Position numbers and translations under genes: made by a program
From: JAFAGX01 sp963759875
Lineage (GTDB): Bacteria > Acidobacteriota > Terriglobia > Terriglobales > Acidobacteriaceae
DNA: 64,000 nt
Assembly (NCBI GenBank): GCA_963759875.1
Contig: CAVXBB010000005.1
Span: forward strand, 620,001-684,000
Reading direction: 5' to 3'
Shown here: piece by piece, positions 51,869-62,059 of the stretch
Numbering within the stretch: position 1 is the first letter of the stretch
Layout of the letters: each line of letters begins with the position of its first letter
The notes under the pieces: model-generated
What the model was told of the DNA's origin: nothing
Database searches by the model: none
The model's input: only the letters and a program-made list of their open reading frames with translations

Positions 51869-53247
51869 TTCATCCCACAGTCGGATTCATTGTTTACGGC
51901 GTCCATAAAGATGGCCTTAAAGACCCAATGGGCACGCCTTTCATTGATGATGCCATTGTGAAACGAGCCAAACGAGCGCTGACGCAAGCTGGCTTGAAAT
52001 TGGTCGAGCACAATACTGTGCTCGCGACCAAGCAGGAAGCACGTGCTGCCATGAAGAAAATGAAATCCAATGACGACGTCGACATAGTCGTGCTCTTCTC
52101 CGGCACATGGGTGTGGGCGGCGCACCTGGTCGGCGCCATTCGAGATTTCGCGGCGAGCGGCAAAGCCGTGCTGCTGTGGACGCATCCCGGCTCGCAGGGC
52201 TGGAGACCGGTCGGCGGCTTGGTCATGCATGGAGGTCTGCTTGAAATTGGCGTCCCGCACAAATTCGTTTACGGCGCAGCCGATGAGCAAGACACCATCG
52301 ACAAGATTGCCAGCTACGCTCGCGCCGCTCATCTGAAGAATTTTCTGAACATGTCCACGATGGGAACTTTCGGCGGTCGAGGGATGGGACAAACCTGCGG
52401 CGTTGCCGATCCCTCGCAGTGGATGCGTATGTTCGGCATTGACATCGATTCACGCGACACTGCGGAACTGATCCGCACTGCCGAAAAGATCTCTCCGAAA
52501 GAGTTAGGTAATTTGCAACCGAGGCTAAGACGATTATTCGGAGCCGCCCCGGAGAAGAATCTCGTCAATGAGCGCTCCGAGCGGCTCTATCTTGCGCTGA
52601 AGAAAACTGTGGAAAGAGAAAAATTCGACTTCTACACCATTCAGTCATTCCCCGGGCTGGGGGACGATTATTCAGCTACCTGTTTCGCTCAGAGCATGAT
52701 GCTCGAAGACGGATACGGTACTTCGACTCTAAGCGATTTCAACACTGCGCTCACGGTTTTGCTGCTGACCAAGCTCAGCAAGGAACCCGTGTACTATGGC
52801 GACCTCCAGCACATCGACAAAAAGCAAAAAGAAATCAAAATCATCGGCGATGGTGCCTGTCCGCCTTCTCTAGCCAGCAAACTGGGTCCGGCGGGATTTT
52901 CCGAACACGGCATCCCCACCGAAGGCGAAGCAGGGGGACTTTCTGTGAAAATGATTTGCAAAGTTGGCGAGGGAGTTCTCGCGCGCCTGGGGAGGGTCAA
53001 AGGAGAATTCCAGATGGTGATCACCCGCGCCAGTATTTTCGAGCCGCCCAAAGAGAAAATAAATAAGCGCCTCGAAGAATGCGGAATTCCCTTTTGGCCG
53101 CACGGCTTTGTTACAGCTCATTGCGACATCGAAGCCTTGCTGCAGAATTGGACGAACGAATACGCCTGCCTCGGCTACGGCGCGGACCTCTATCCCGCCC
53201 TCATTGATTTTTGCGAATTGACAGGAATCAAGCTGATTTTGCCTTAA
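51865..53247 (+). CDS. L-fucose/D-arabinose-isomerase-like protein
   Basis: Likely aldose-ketose isomerase, 460 residues. The start is GTG at 51865 with AAGGAGG 4 nt upstream; the frame opens earlier but lacks such a site. The fold of the FucI/AraA group is suggested by VVLFSGTWVWAAHLVGAIRD, WTHPGSQGWRPVGGLVMHGG, MGTFGGRGMGQTCGVADPSQ, DFYTIQSFPGLGDDYSATCF (likely metal Glu replaced or elsewhere), and DGACPPSLASKLGPAGFSEH. Divergent from textbook FucI, so the substrate is open. Last gene of the catabolic operon: isomerase, kinase, aldolase order of reactions. Confidence 0.82.
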   Translation: MIHPTVGFIVYGVHKDGLKDPMGTPFIDDAIVKRAKRALTQAGLKLVEHNTVLATKQEARAAMKKMKSNDDVDIVVLFSGTWVWAAHLVGAIRDFAASGKAVLLWTHPGSQGWRPVGGLVMHGGLLEIGVPHKFVYGAADEQDTIDKIASYARAAHLKNFLNMSTMGTFGGRGMGQTCGVADPSQWMRMFGIDIDSRDTAELIRTAEKISPKELGNLQPRLRRLFGAAPEKNLVNERSERLYLALKKTVEREKFDFYTIQSFPGLGDDYSATCFAQSMMLEDGYGTSTLSDFNTALTVLLLTKLSKEPVYYGDLQHIDKKQKEIKIIGDGACPPSLASKLGPAGFSEHGIPTEGEAGGLSVKMICKVGEGVLARLGRVKGEFQMVITRASIFEPPKEKINKRLEECGIPFWPHGFVTAHCDIEALLQNWTNEYACLGYGADLYPALIDFCELTGIKLILP

Positions 53248-53248
53248 A

Positions 53249-55946
53249 TTATTTCGGCGGAGGTCCCTCGACCACCTCGACGAAATCATTCGGACGAATC
53301 CATTTCGCGAACGCGGCGCGTACCTGCTCAGCGGTCAGTGTGTTGTACTTTTCCGCCGCGCGTAATGGCTCATCGAGCGGCAAACCGAGCACGGCGCGGG
53401 AAAGCAATCCGTTGGCAATACGTGTTTCACTGGCCTGACCCAGAGGAATCTCGCGCAACAGCATCGCGATTGCCTGCTGCATTTCCCCCGTCCCTGGCGC
53501 TGTGGTCTGCATGTCCGTCAAATCCTGGATAACCAGAGCTCGTGCCTTTGGGACGTTCACGGCATCCGCACCATACGAAACCCTAAAAACCGTGCGCGTG
53601 CGCCCCGCATCGATTGCTTCCGAAACTGTGTACACGTATCCCGTTTTTTCCCGCAGATCGCGGTACAGCCGTGTCGCGTAGAACCCCCCACCTAAAATGT
53701 GATTCGCCAGTTGCAGCGGATAATAGTCCGGATTGAAGCGATTCATATCCAGTTCCTCTGCTAACGTGACCTCATCCTGCACCCGCGTTGGATCGGGAAC
53801 CTGGCTTGCCCCCGCTTTATTCGGGGGTACAGGAGGAAGATCCACTTCCGGCTTCGGCCCTTGAGATTTCCAATTTCCAAACCACCGCATAACTTCGGCC
53901 TTTGCTTCTTCCGGCGAAATGTCACCGATGATTACAATTCTTGTCAGGTCCGGGCGAAAGGTTTTGCCGTAATAATCCTTCACATCCTGCAGCTTCAATG
54001 CGGAGACTTTCTCAGGACTTGGTTCTCGCAACTCAGGATCTCCCGCCGGCAAAAGTCCTTTCAGCAATGCACGATGTGCATGGTAATCAGGAGTCTGGAG
54101 CTCTCCGGCCACCGAATCGGCTGTCTGTTGTTGCACGACTTTGAAGGCCTCCTCTGGCAAAGCCGGTTGGAGTTCATTTTCTGCAAGCAACTGCAGCCCG
54201 CGGTCGAATGAACTTTTCAGCACTTGCAACGAGAAGCTCGTGCCTGCGCTTTCGTCCGCGGCAATGTCGTCCAGCGCCTTCTGAAAGGCAAGCCGGTCCA
54301 GCGTTGTCGTGCCATAGGAAAACAGCCCATCGAGCACCGAGGAAACGCCTTTCTTTCCCGGCGGAGTTTCCAAATCCGGCTGATGGCGTATTTCGCCCAC
54401 CAGTGTGATCGTTGGTGTCAGGCGCTCGCTCTCCACAATCAACTCAATGCCGTTGGGCAACGTGCTTTCCACCGGATGCAAGTCCCAGTTGGGAATTTCG
54501 ACAGACCGGGTCAAAGCCTCTGCCCAAGGGGGCAAAGCGACCGGTTTCGTCGCCGTCGGTGTGACCTTTTCCGTGCCGCCAAATCCCTTGCTCGCCACTG
54601 GTTGCCCTGATGGTTGCGGAACAAGTGTGCCGCTTACGGCGTTCTGCATCACCAGGTATTGCTTCGCTACCCGGTTCACATCCTGAACCGTTACCCGTTC
54701 GATGGCTTCGAGATCCTGTTCCGGCGACTCACGGTTTTCCACCGCCAGCGCCTGCGACCACGATTCCGCCAGCCCGGGAATCGAATTGTGTTCGAACTGG
54801 AATGCGGCAACTTCTTTGCGTTTCGACGCTTCCACCAGATCCGCCGGAACCCCGCTCTTCAGATAATCCGCAATGATGGATTGCAACGACTGCTCAATCG
54901 TGGTGGGGTTCGCGGTGGTTGGGATCACCGAGTAAGCCAGTCCGACACTCGCTTTCGGATAAGCTTCCGCGCTTTCGAATCCCGCATCGAGCGCTTTGCC
55001 TGCGGGCACCAGGCCATAAATATTGGCGCGCTGGCTGCCAAGGACGTCCGCGAGCACCTGGCTCGCAGCATAATCCGGGTCGTCCGTACCCGGCATGCGA
55101 AAAGCAATGATGCTGATGGTGTATGGATAATCGCTCGGTAATTTCACATGTTCCGGCTTCACCGGCTGAAGCTGAACCTGCGGCCGCGCCGGCAGATTTT
55201 TCTTGGGAATGTCTCCGTACAGTTGCTTGATTTCGGCCAGCGCCTTTGCCGGATCAACTTGCCCCGTAATGATCAGAATGGCATTGTTTGGTACATACCA
55301 GCTCTCCTGAAATTTCTTCAGCATCGCCCCGGTAGTCGCATCGAAAGATGGCCGCGTGCCCAGCGGATCGTGCGCATAAGGCGTACCCGCGAACATGTCC
55401 TCGTTCATTTGGACTAAGAATTTGTATGTGGGATTCGACAGGTCGCGCGAAACTTCCTGCTCGATGGCTCCCCGCTCTTTCGACCACTCCTCTGCATCGT
55501 CCGCAATATTGCGCATGCAATCGGCATCCACATGGAGCGCAATATCCAAGTCTTGCGCGGGAACCGTTTCGAAATATTGCGTGATGTTCTGCTGAGTATC
55601 AGCATTATTGTCCCCCCAGCTGAGCAAAAATAGCAGCGATCTGATCGGCGGAAAGATTGGCGCAGCCGCGGAATGCCATGTGCTCCTGCGCATGCGCCAT
55701 TCCCGGGAATCCTGCCGGGGTTTCATCTCCGCCCACCTGGTAATTCTCTTCGACGGTCACCACGGGCGCCAGATTGTCGGGAACGATCACTACGCGCATC
55801 CCATTCGGCAGAGTTTCCCGTACGACGTTCTTGTCCGGATTATCTGCGCTTGAGGTCTTCTGCCCGAAACCTATGCTGCAAGCAGCGACAATGAGCAACA
55901 GAATGCCGCTTTTACGAACGACGGTTCGCAGCAACGAAGTGATCAT
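53249..55946 (-). CDS. M16-family zinc peptidase, two tandem modules (one frame break)
   Basis: Exported pitrilysin/PqqL-like protein of about 900 residues with a signal peptide (SGILLLIVAACSIGFGQ). The first module has the inverted zinc motif HAQEH (GFPGMAHAQEHMAF) and the distal Glu in ERGAIEQEVSRDL. The second (from LPNGIELIVESERLTPTITL) lacks the HxxEH motif and is the usual inactive partner, including ANHILGGGFYATRLYRDLRE. The frame breaks near 55615 (AAIFAQLGG, then NADTQQNITQYFET), one base. GTG 55952 is an alternative start. It is convergent with the sugar operon, with only 1 bp between stop codons. Confidence 0.92.
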
Positions 55947-56086
55947 GTGCACCTGCCATTTCCACCTGTATTTTAAACAATGACGTTATCAAAATTAGAT
56001 TGCTGCAATTCAGCAAAGGTTGCGGTGCACTACACGTGCATAGCATTGAGGACGCATATCCTCGCTATGACTATACTGATTTCGCG

Positions 56087-56518
56087 ATGCAGACTCGCGA
56101 ATTTAAGACGCATTCGCCGGCGGAGACGGTCGAGTTAGGCCGCAAGCTGGCAATTTCACTTGCGCCACCAAAGCTGGTGATTTTGCGCGGCGAGCTTGGC
56201 GCTGGAAAGACCACGCTGGTAAAAGGCATCGCCGAAGGCTTCCACGCCGCTTCGCAAGAGGATGTAACCAGTCCCACCTTCACCCTGGTGCATGAGTATC
56301 GCGGGCCTTCGGTGAATGTGTATCACATCGATTTATACCGTGTGGATACTCCTCGCCAGTTGGAAACGCTGGGTCTCGATGACCTGATTGCGCCTGGCAA
56401 TGTATTGCTGATCGAGTGGGGCGAAAAGTTCCCGCGCTTTGTTCGTGAGCGCGATGTGGAGATTGCGTTGGAACGACTCGCTGAGAGCGAAAGGCTCGTT
56501 AAGGTCAGCAGCAAGTAA
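56087..56518 (+). CDS. tsaE: tRNA threonylcarbamoyladenosine biosynthesis ATPase TsaE
   Basis: P-loop ATPase of the t6A complex with TsaB and TsaD. 143 residues from ATG 56087; a longer frame from 56000 has no family similarity. Motifs: Walker A LRGELGAGKTTLVKGIAEGF, VTSPTFTLVHEYRG, VYHIDLYRVDTPRQLETLGL, VLLIEWGEKFPRFV. tsaB and tsaD are not adjacent. It is divergent from the M16 protease gene. Confidence 0.95.
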   Translation: MQTREFKTHSPAETVELGRKLAISLAPPKLVILRGELGAGKTTLVKGIAEGFHAASQEDVTSPTFTLVHEYRGPSVNVYHIDLYRVDTPRQLETLGLDDLIAPGNVLLIEWGEKFPRFVRERDVEIALERLAESERLVKVSSK

Positions 56519-56615
56519 GTTCAGGAGTCAGTAGTCAGAAGCAACCCTGCGACCGGTACAACATTTGTGCGCAAATCGTCGTGCTTCGGCTCGGATGAAG
56601 ATGCCTGACTTTGTC

Positions 56616-57386
56616 TCAAAACCCCATGATGTTGTAGCCACAATCCACGTGGATCACGTCACCCGTGATGCCCGAACTTGCGTCAGAAGCCAGAAACACT
56701 CCGGCAGCTCCAACTTCATTCACATCAATATTTCGTTGTAGCGGAGCGCGTTCGGCGTGAGATCTCAACATGTCTCCCAAGCCGGAAATGCCGCGAGCAG
56801 CCAGAGTTTTGATCGGTCCGGCAGAAATTGCGTTCACGCGAATCTTTTTCTTGCCAAGATCGTAAGCCAGATAACGCACCGTGCATTCGAGCGCGGCCTT
56901 CGCCACTCCCATCACGTTGTAATGGGGTACAACTTTTTCGGCACCGTAGTACGTCATCGTAATGATGCTGCCGCCATCCTCCATCAAAGGCGCAGCGGCC
57001 CGAGAGACCGCTATTAGTGAATAAACGCTAATATCATGCGCCACGCGAAACCCCTCGCGACTCGTGTTCACAAACTCGCCTTTAAGTTCCTCGGCAGGGG
57101 CAAACGCGACGCTGTGTACCAGGGCCTGAAGCTTGCCATAGCGCTCTTTTAGCTGAGCAAAAAGTCGCTCGATTTCGCTATCGTTTGAAACATCGCACAT
57201 GAATGCCTGCGCTCCAGGCAGCGAAAGGATCAAATCCTTGGCTTCCTGCTCCAGACGCTCGTTCTGATATGTGATCGCAAGCTTTGCCCCGGCACTGTGC
57301 AATCCCTGCGCAATCGACCAGGCGATACTGCGTTTATTGGCAACTCCGAAGACAACGGCAGTACGTCCTTCCAGACTGGATAACAT
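56616..57386 (-). CDS. fabI: Enoyl-[acyl-carrier-protein] reductase (NADH), FabI
   Basis: Last step of fatty-acid elongation. 256 residues, intact. Rossmann start VVFGVANKRSIAWSIAQGLH; MCDVSNDSEIERLFAQLKER; VHSVAFAPAEELKGEF; catalytic Tyr-x6-Lys in PHYNVMGVAKAALE; VRVNAISAGPIKTLAARGI; end GYNIMGF. AGGAGACGTGC precedes the ATG. Monocistronic. The FabI isoform is the triclosan-type target. Confidence 0.96.
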   Translation of the reverse strand: MLSSLEGRTAVVFGVANKRSIAWSIAQGLHSAGAKLAITYQNERLEQEAKDLILSLPGAQAFMCDVSNDSEIERLFAQLKERYGKLQALVHSVAFAPAEELKGEFVNTSREGFRVAHDISVYSLIAVSRAAAPLMEDGGSIITMTYYGAEKVVPHYNVMGVAKAALECTVRYLAYDLGKKKIRVNAISAGPIKTLAARGISGLGDMLRSHAERAPLQRNIDVNEVGAAGVFLASDASSGITGDVIHVDCGYNIMGF

Positions 57387-57496
57387 GCACGTCTCCTGAG
57401 GAAAATTGGAAGGGAAAGAATATCAGGAAAGCCGGAACTGAAAATGCAGAATGACGAGTTCAGAAACTCAGCGGCAATCTTACTTCTGCATTCTCC

Positions 57497-58754
57497 TCAC
57501 TCCACCTCGCTTACCGCTTGCACAGCCACCGGTGCCCTCACTGGCCAAACCGCGCTGACAAAGGCCAGCACATAGACGAGGCCAATCACTGAGAATCCCG
57601 CGACCAAACTCGCTCTGGGCAACGGCGCCAACCAGAAAAGCCAAAGCGATTTGCAACGCGGTGCCCGCGAAGTAAAACGTATTCTGCACGCGTCCCATGA
57701 AATGCTGCGGCACCTGCTCCATGATGCTCGTGTTCATTGCTACACCACTGACGCCGCGCCCCGAGCCCATAATTCCGTACGCCAGCACCGCCAACGCGAG
57801 CACAGGCGCCAGCGGTGCCGTGATCATGCAGATCGCAAGCAATCCCATGGAAATTCCAATCGAACGGCGCGCGCCAAACTTTGCCATGCACCACGGCGCA
57901 TAGAACGCGCTTAGGAACGCACCGACGCCCCATCCGGCATTCAGCCAGCCATACCCGACAGCGCCCTTATGGAAAATCTTGTCGCTCAAGGGAGGCGTGA
58001 CGACAACTCCCGTCATCATCGCTCCAAGAAACAAAGCCCAACTTATCCCAAGCATGACCAGTTGCCGATTGTCGCGAAGAAAATGGATCCCATCGCGCAT
58101 CTCCCGTGCGAATCGCTCCAACGCGGTTTCGGCTGCAACCAGGTCGGAATGCAATTCCGCCGGACGCGGTACCACATGCCGTCCTTTACGCACCCCGAAA
58201 TAGCAGAGAAACGAGAAAAGGTAGGTAGAGAAATCAATGAGCAGCACGCCCCCAAGGCCGATATGGTTGTAAACAAAACCAACAATCGACCCGGCAATCA
58301 ACCAGCCGCCCTGAATTCCAGCTAGCAGAAAGGTGTTGGCGTGTACAAACTCTTCCCCCGGAGTGAGTTCCTGAATCAACGCGGTGATTGTCGGCCAGAA
58401 CATCCAGAATCCGGCCGCCACCAGCGTATTCATGGCATAGAGCTCCCATACCTTCGCGCGGTGGGCAAAGGCCAGCAGAGAGACACAAAGAATGATGATG
58501 GCCCGCGCGGCATCGAGCATCATCACCAGCCGGCGCCGGTCTTCGCGGTCTATCAGGACGCCGGTAAACGGCAGCATCAACATTGCGGGAATCGTCTGCA
58601 GAACCGCAAACGTTCCCAGCGCCATTTCGGAATGCGTGGCCTGCAAAATGTACCAGGCAACTGCGGCGGAGTTCATCCCGCTGCCCAGCATCGAGACAAC
58701 ATTGGCCGCAAAAACGAAACGCAAAGCGCGCTTTTGCAAAATCGAGCGCATCAA
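57497..58754 (-). CDS. MFS transporter, EntS/multidrug-efflux type (one frame break)
   Basis: Twelve-helix exporter of about 418 residues. MMRSILQKRALRFVFAANVV, FAVLQTIPAMLMLPFTGVLI, the MFS loop motif DREDRRRLVMMLDAARA, LSAFYAPWCMAKFGARRSIG. Near 57600 the frame breaks (AVAQSEFG, then VAGFSVIGLVYVLAFVSAVW in the next frame). It ends PVAVQAVSEVE with the stop at 57497-57499. The alternative unshifted tail is basic and not membrane-like, so the shift is likely an error. Substrate unknown. Confidence 0.88.
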
Positions 58755-58839
58755 TTAAATCTAAACTACTTTGTGGAAGCTCTAAGCGTGAATTGCGCTC
58801 AACTAAACAGAGCAGGTGTGGAAAATGCAGAACTGAGCT

Positions 58840-60543
58840 TTACAACGGAGGCAGCGCGGTTTTCTCCTGTATGCCATGGCCTTCGACGATGTTGTAAATG
58901 AAATCCGCTGGTACCTCGTGCAGCTGCTCGATACGGCCGCTCGGCCAGCGAATTTCAATATCATTCATTACGGCGAATGTTCCCAGGCCGAAGTGCAAGC
59001 GCGGGTCGTTCTGCGAGATGTAACTTCCGCCGGAGCGAACTTCGCTCATCTGCGTCAGTTTCCCGGCTTTAACAGTCATGCGTGCGCCAATAGCTGAGCG
59101 ATTGCTTTTGCTCCCTACCAACCGGAATAACACGCGGTGATTCTTCGTCTCGGTCTGATTCAGCAGCACCGTCGGAGGCTCGCCTGTGTTCATGATCACC
59201 ATATCGATCTTGCCGTCGTTATTGAGGTCACCGAAAGCGACACCGCGCCGGGACGATGCAGGAATATCCGAAAGCACGCTGGAGAGATCTTCAAAGGTTC
59301 CGTCGCGGTGATTGCGAAAAAGCTGCATTGGCTGATGATAAGGAGCAGCATCGTGGACCAGGTCCATCTGCGGATAAACGTGTCCGTTGGCAATAAAAAG
59401 GTCGAGCCAGCCATCGTTATCCATGTCGAAAAAGCCTGTTCCCCAGCCGACCCATTCATAAGTTGGGCGGGCGAGATTGGCCGTATAGCTCACGTCGACA
59501 AAGCCCAGCGCTCCCAGATTGTGGTAGAGCTCGTCGGGTTGTTCCGTGAAGTTTGTTACGAACAGTGACAAACGTCCCTCATGCAGGTAGTCTCCCCAAT
59601 CGACCCCCATTGAACCCTGCTCCAACCCATCGCTGCTCAGCGCGACCCCGGACAACATGCCGACATCTTCGAAAGTGCCGTTGTGCTTATTGTGGTATAG
59701 GTAATTCGGGCCGGAGTCGTTGGCCACGTACAAATCGGGCCAGCCGTCATTGTCGTAATCGCCCCAAACCGCTCCCAACCCGTAGTATTTGTTGGGATCG
59801 TCAACGCCCGCCTTCTTTGAGACCTCTTCGAAAGTTCCATCGCCGCGATTGTGAAATAGCAGATCGGTCTCGCCCAGCATGCCCCAGGGGCCGCATTGCA
59901 CGGCTATTCCCTTAAAGCTGCAATTCTTTTCGTTTTTTCCGAAGTCAGGAAGTTTGTTCACGTCGAAATGCACATAGCGTGAGACGAATAGGTCCACACG
60001 CCCATCGCGATCGTAGTCGGCCCACGCCGCGCCGGTGCTGAAGCCGCCGCCCGCCACTCCGGCTTTGTCGGTCACATCTTCAAATTTGCAATTGCCAAGA
60101 TTGTGATAAAGGGCGTTGCCGCCGAACCCGGTCACATAAATATCCGGCAGGCCATCGTTGTCGTAGTCCGCCACAGCCACCCCCATGCCCCATCCTTTGC
60201 GCGTCAGGCCAGCAGACTTGGTGATGTCGGTGAACTTAAAGCCGTCCTTCTGGTGATAGAGCGTGATCATGGGATCGCCGGCTTGCTTGTAATGCTCAAT
60301 GGTCGATCCGTTTACGGTGATGATGTCGAGTTTGCCATCGTTATCGCAGTCGATCAGCCCGGCGCCTCCGCTCATGGATTCCACGATGTAACGCTTCTCC
60401 GGCGAAGAGATGTGGGAACCCGTGATCCCAATCTGTTTCGCTACGTCAATGAACCTGGGGATTGGAGCCGCAGATGGCTCAACCTGGGTGAAGGCCAGAA
60501 GAGCAAGAAAACCAATGAGGACACAGTAAACGACGGCACGCAT
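58840..60543 (-). CDS. CRTAC1-family protein: FG-GAP/VCBS propeller with ASPIC/UnbV C-terminus
   Basis: Secreted 567-residue protein (signal VVYCVLIGFLALLAFTQVEP). Repeated Ca-binding-type DxDxDG motifs: DCDNDGKLDIITV, DYDNDGLPDIYVTG, DYDRDGRVDLFVS, DYDNDGWPDLYVAN, DMDNDGWLDLFIAN, DLNNDGKIDMVIM. The ASPIC/UnbV domain ends the protein (SAIGARMTVKAGKLTQMSEV, DIEIRWPSGRIEQL). Typical of Acidobacteriota, often near TonB systems. Probably binds protein or glycan outside the cell; no enzymatic role is claimed. Confidence 0.9.
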   Translation of the reverse strand: MRAVVYCVLIGFLALLAFTQVEPSAAPIPRFIDVAKQIGITGSHISSPEKRYIVESMSGGAGLIDCDNDGKLDIITVNGSTIEHYKQAGDPMITLYHQKDGFKFTDITKSAGLTRKGWGMGVAVADYDNDGLPDIYVTGFGGNALYHNLGNCKFEDVTDKAGVAGGGFSTGAAWADYDRDGRVDLFVSRYVHFDVNKLPDFGKNEKNCSFKGIAVQCGPWGMLGETDLLFHNRGDGTFEEVSKKAGVDDPNKYYGLGAVWGDYDNDGWPDLYVANDSGPNYLYHNKHNGTFEDVGMLSGVALSSDGLEQGSMGVDWGDYLHEGRLSLFVTNFTEQPDELYHNLGALGFVDVSYTANLARPTYEWVGWGTGFFDMDNDGWLDLFIANGHVYPQMDLVHDAAPYHQPMQLFRNHRDGTFEDLSSVLSDIPASSRRGVAFGDLNNDGKIDMVIMNTGEPPTVLLNQTETKNHRVLFRLVGSKSNRSAIGARMTVKAGKLTQMSEVRSGGSYISQNDPRLHFGLGTFAVMNDIEIRWPSGRIEQLHEVPADFIYNIVEGHGIQEKTALPPL

Positions 60544-60763
60544 CGCGATTACGCGATTTTACAGCTTCGCCGGAGCCGTTGAGAGAACCTTGGCAACTAG
60601 CGCTATTTGTGTGACTTAGATTCTCGGAGCTACCGGTTTCACCTACTTAGGCCGACAAGAATCACTGGCCAATCCGATCTTAGTCACGTGCCTTTGGGAC
60701 GGCAATCACAGCACCGCGTCGGCAGGATGGCTATAAGGGAATGTAGAGGGTTGGAGGTCATCT

Positions 60764-61210
60764 ATGATTCGCAGTGCAACGGCGATATGGAAGGGGAGCC
60801 CATCCGCGGGAGAAGGATCAGTTTCGACCACCAGCGGCATCATCTCAAAAGCTTTGTACTCGTTCGGTTCAAGTTCTGGAAATGAGCCCTGCACGAGTCC
60901 CTCGGAGATGCTTGCAGCAGCGGTGGCATCCTGCATGTCGCTCATCATCACGCAAGAGCTGGCGAAGCTTGGAATCCGCACTCAGTTCGTGAAGACGGAG
61001 TCCGAACTGATGCTGGAAGAACACAAGGGACGCTGGCAAATCAGCGGTATCGAACTCCACGCATCCACAGCTCTTCCCGAACGTGATGAAGAAAAGTTTA
61101 AGCAAGCGTGCAAGACGGCGAAGACAAAGTGCCCAATTTCACGCGCGCTGGATGTGCCGATCAAGCTGATCGCAACGCTCGTACCGGAGCAACACCCGGT
61201 CCTGGCATAA
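60764..61210 (+). CDS. OsmC/Ohr-family peroxiredoxin
   Basis: Organic hydroperoxide reductase of 148 residues. The two redox Cys are visible in MLAAAVASCMSLIITQELAK and KTAKTKCPISRALDVPIKLI. The start MIRSATAIWKGSPSAGEGSV is the usual OsmC beginning. Lies in a stress-gene group with the zinc-finger peptide and the DUF1269-like protein. Acts in the cytosol on fatty-acid or organic peroxides by family knowledge. Confidence 0.94.
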   Translation: MIRSATAIWKGSPSAGEGSVSTTSGIISKALYSFGSSSGNEPCTSPSEMLAAAVASCMSLIITQELAKLGIRTQFVKTESELMLEEHKGRWQISGIELHASTALPERDEEKFKQACKTAKTKCPISRALDVPIKLIATLVPEQHPVLA

Positions 61211-61278
61211 ACGGCAGCGTGCAACCAGGCGCTCGTTTCAGAGCCATAACCGCAACCGTACATTTGTGAGGGTCAGTC

Positions 61279-61476
61279 GTGAAATCTAAGGTGGTCAAGT
61301 TCAAGAAACCGTTGTCCGAATCTGAGGTTAAGAAATCTGCTGTGTGTGTCATCTGCGGAAAGGCCGCGACCCGCAACGTCGATGGCGATCCCAGCTGCGA
61401 GGAGCACGCCGAGCTGGTTTATGAAGACCAACTGGAGAAGTACACGCAGCAGCATTTGAACGACCTGAATCGCTAA
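61279..61476 (+). CDS. Small zinc-finger-like protein
   Basis: 65 residues. CVICGK and a later CEEH (PSCEEHAELV) can form a Cys3His or treble-clef-like zinc site, with charged ends (MKSKVVKFKKPLSESEVKKS). GTG start at 61279 with GAGGG upstream. No known family; it may be an anti-sigma or nucleic-acid-binding accessory. It follows the OsmC gene by 68 bp. Confidence 0.65.
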   Translation: MKSKVVKFKKPLSESEVKKSAVCVICGKAATRNVDGDPSCEEHAELVYEDQLEKYTQQHLNDLNR

Positions 61477-61647
61477 CCGAGCAAGCTCGGCCACGCTGTT
61501 CGGACCACTCCCGAGCACCTTCTCCGTTTTGCGTTTTCCAACCCTGCCAGCCTAAGATGTTATGCGGTTTTCGCATACTGCCCGTCAAAGGACGATCCGA
61601 TGATAAGTTTTGCGCGCCTCGTTAGATGTTTGCTGCTGTCTGCAATG

Positions 61648-61809
61648 TCCTTTCAGTCCGTCCACGCAGGCGATAAAAATATCTTGCACCCTGCGATTCT
61701 TGAGCTCGGTAAGTACCCCCAGCCAGAACTTCGCGCCTTCGGTCTGTGCTACCCACAGCCCCAGCACTTCCTTCTGCCCCTCCAGGTTCACGCCCAGCAC
61801 CACGTAGAT
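61648..61809 (-). pseudogene. IS256-family transposase fragment
   Basis: About 54 codons (IYVVLGVNLEGQKEVLGLWV, FWLGVLTELKNRRVQDIFIA, CVDGLKG) match the catalytic core of Mutator-type/IS256 transposases around the second Asp. Sequence before and after is unrelated and no terminal inverted repeats are seen. A decayed remnant, not an active element. Confidence 0.75.
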
Positions 61810-62059
61810 TTATAGTTCCGATTGATGGGGAGGCGATGAACTGCACGGCGCACGTCCGCGCGGGCGGGTGCGATGTCTGGGCGCCGACGTCCCCCACCTT
61901 AACAGCAGCGTTTGCCACTCTTCTCAACAAGAGTGCTCACCTGCGCCGCAGACACTGATCAATAGGGAACAGTTTTCCTGGCGGGTACGCTGTCATGATT
62001 CGGGCTGGGACTTAGCTGTATGGTCTGAGAATGAGGTCAAGTCCCCGAGGAGTAGAGGA

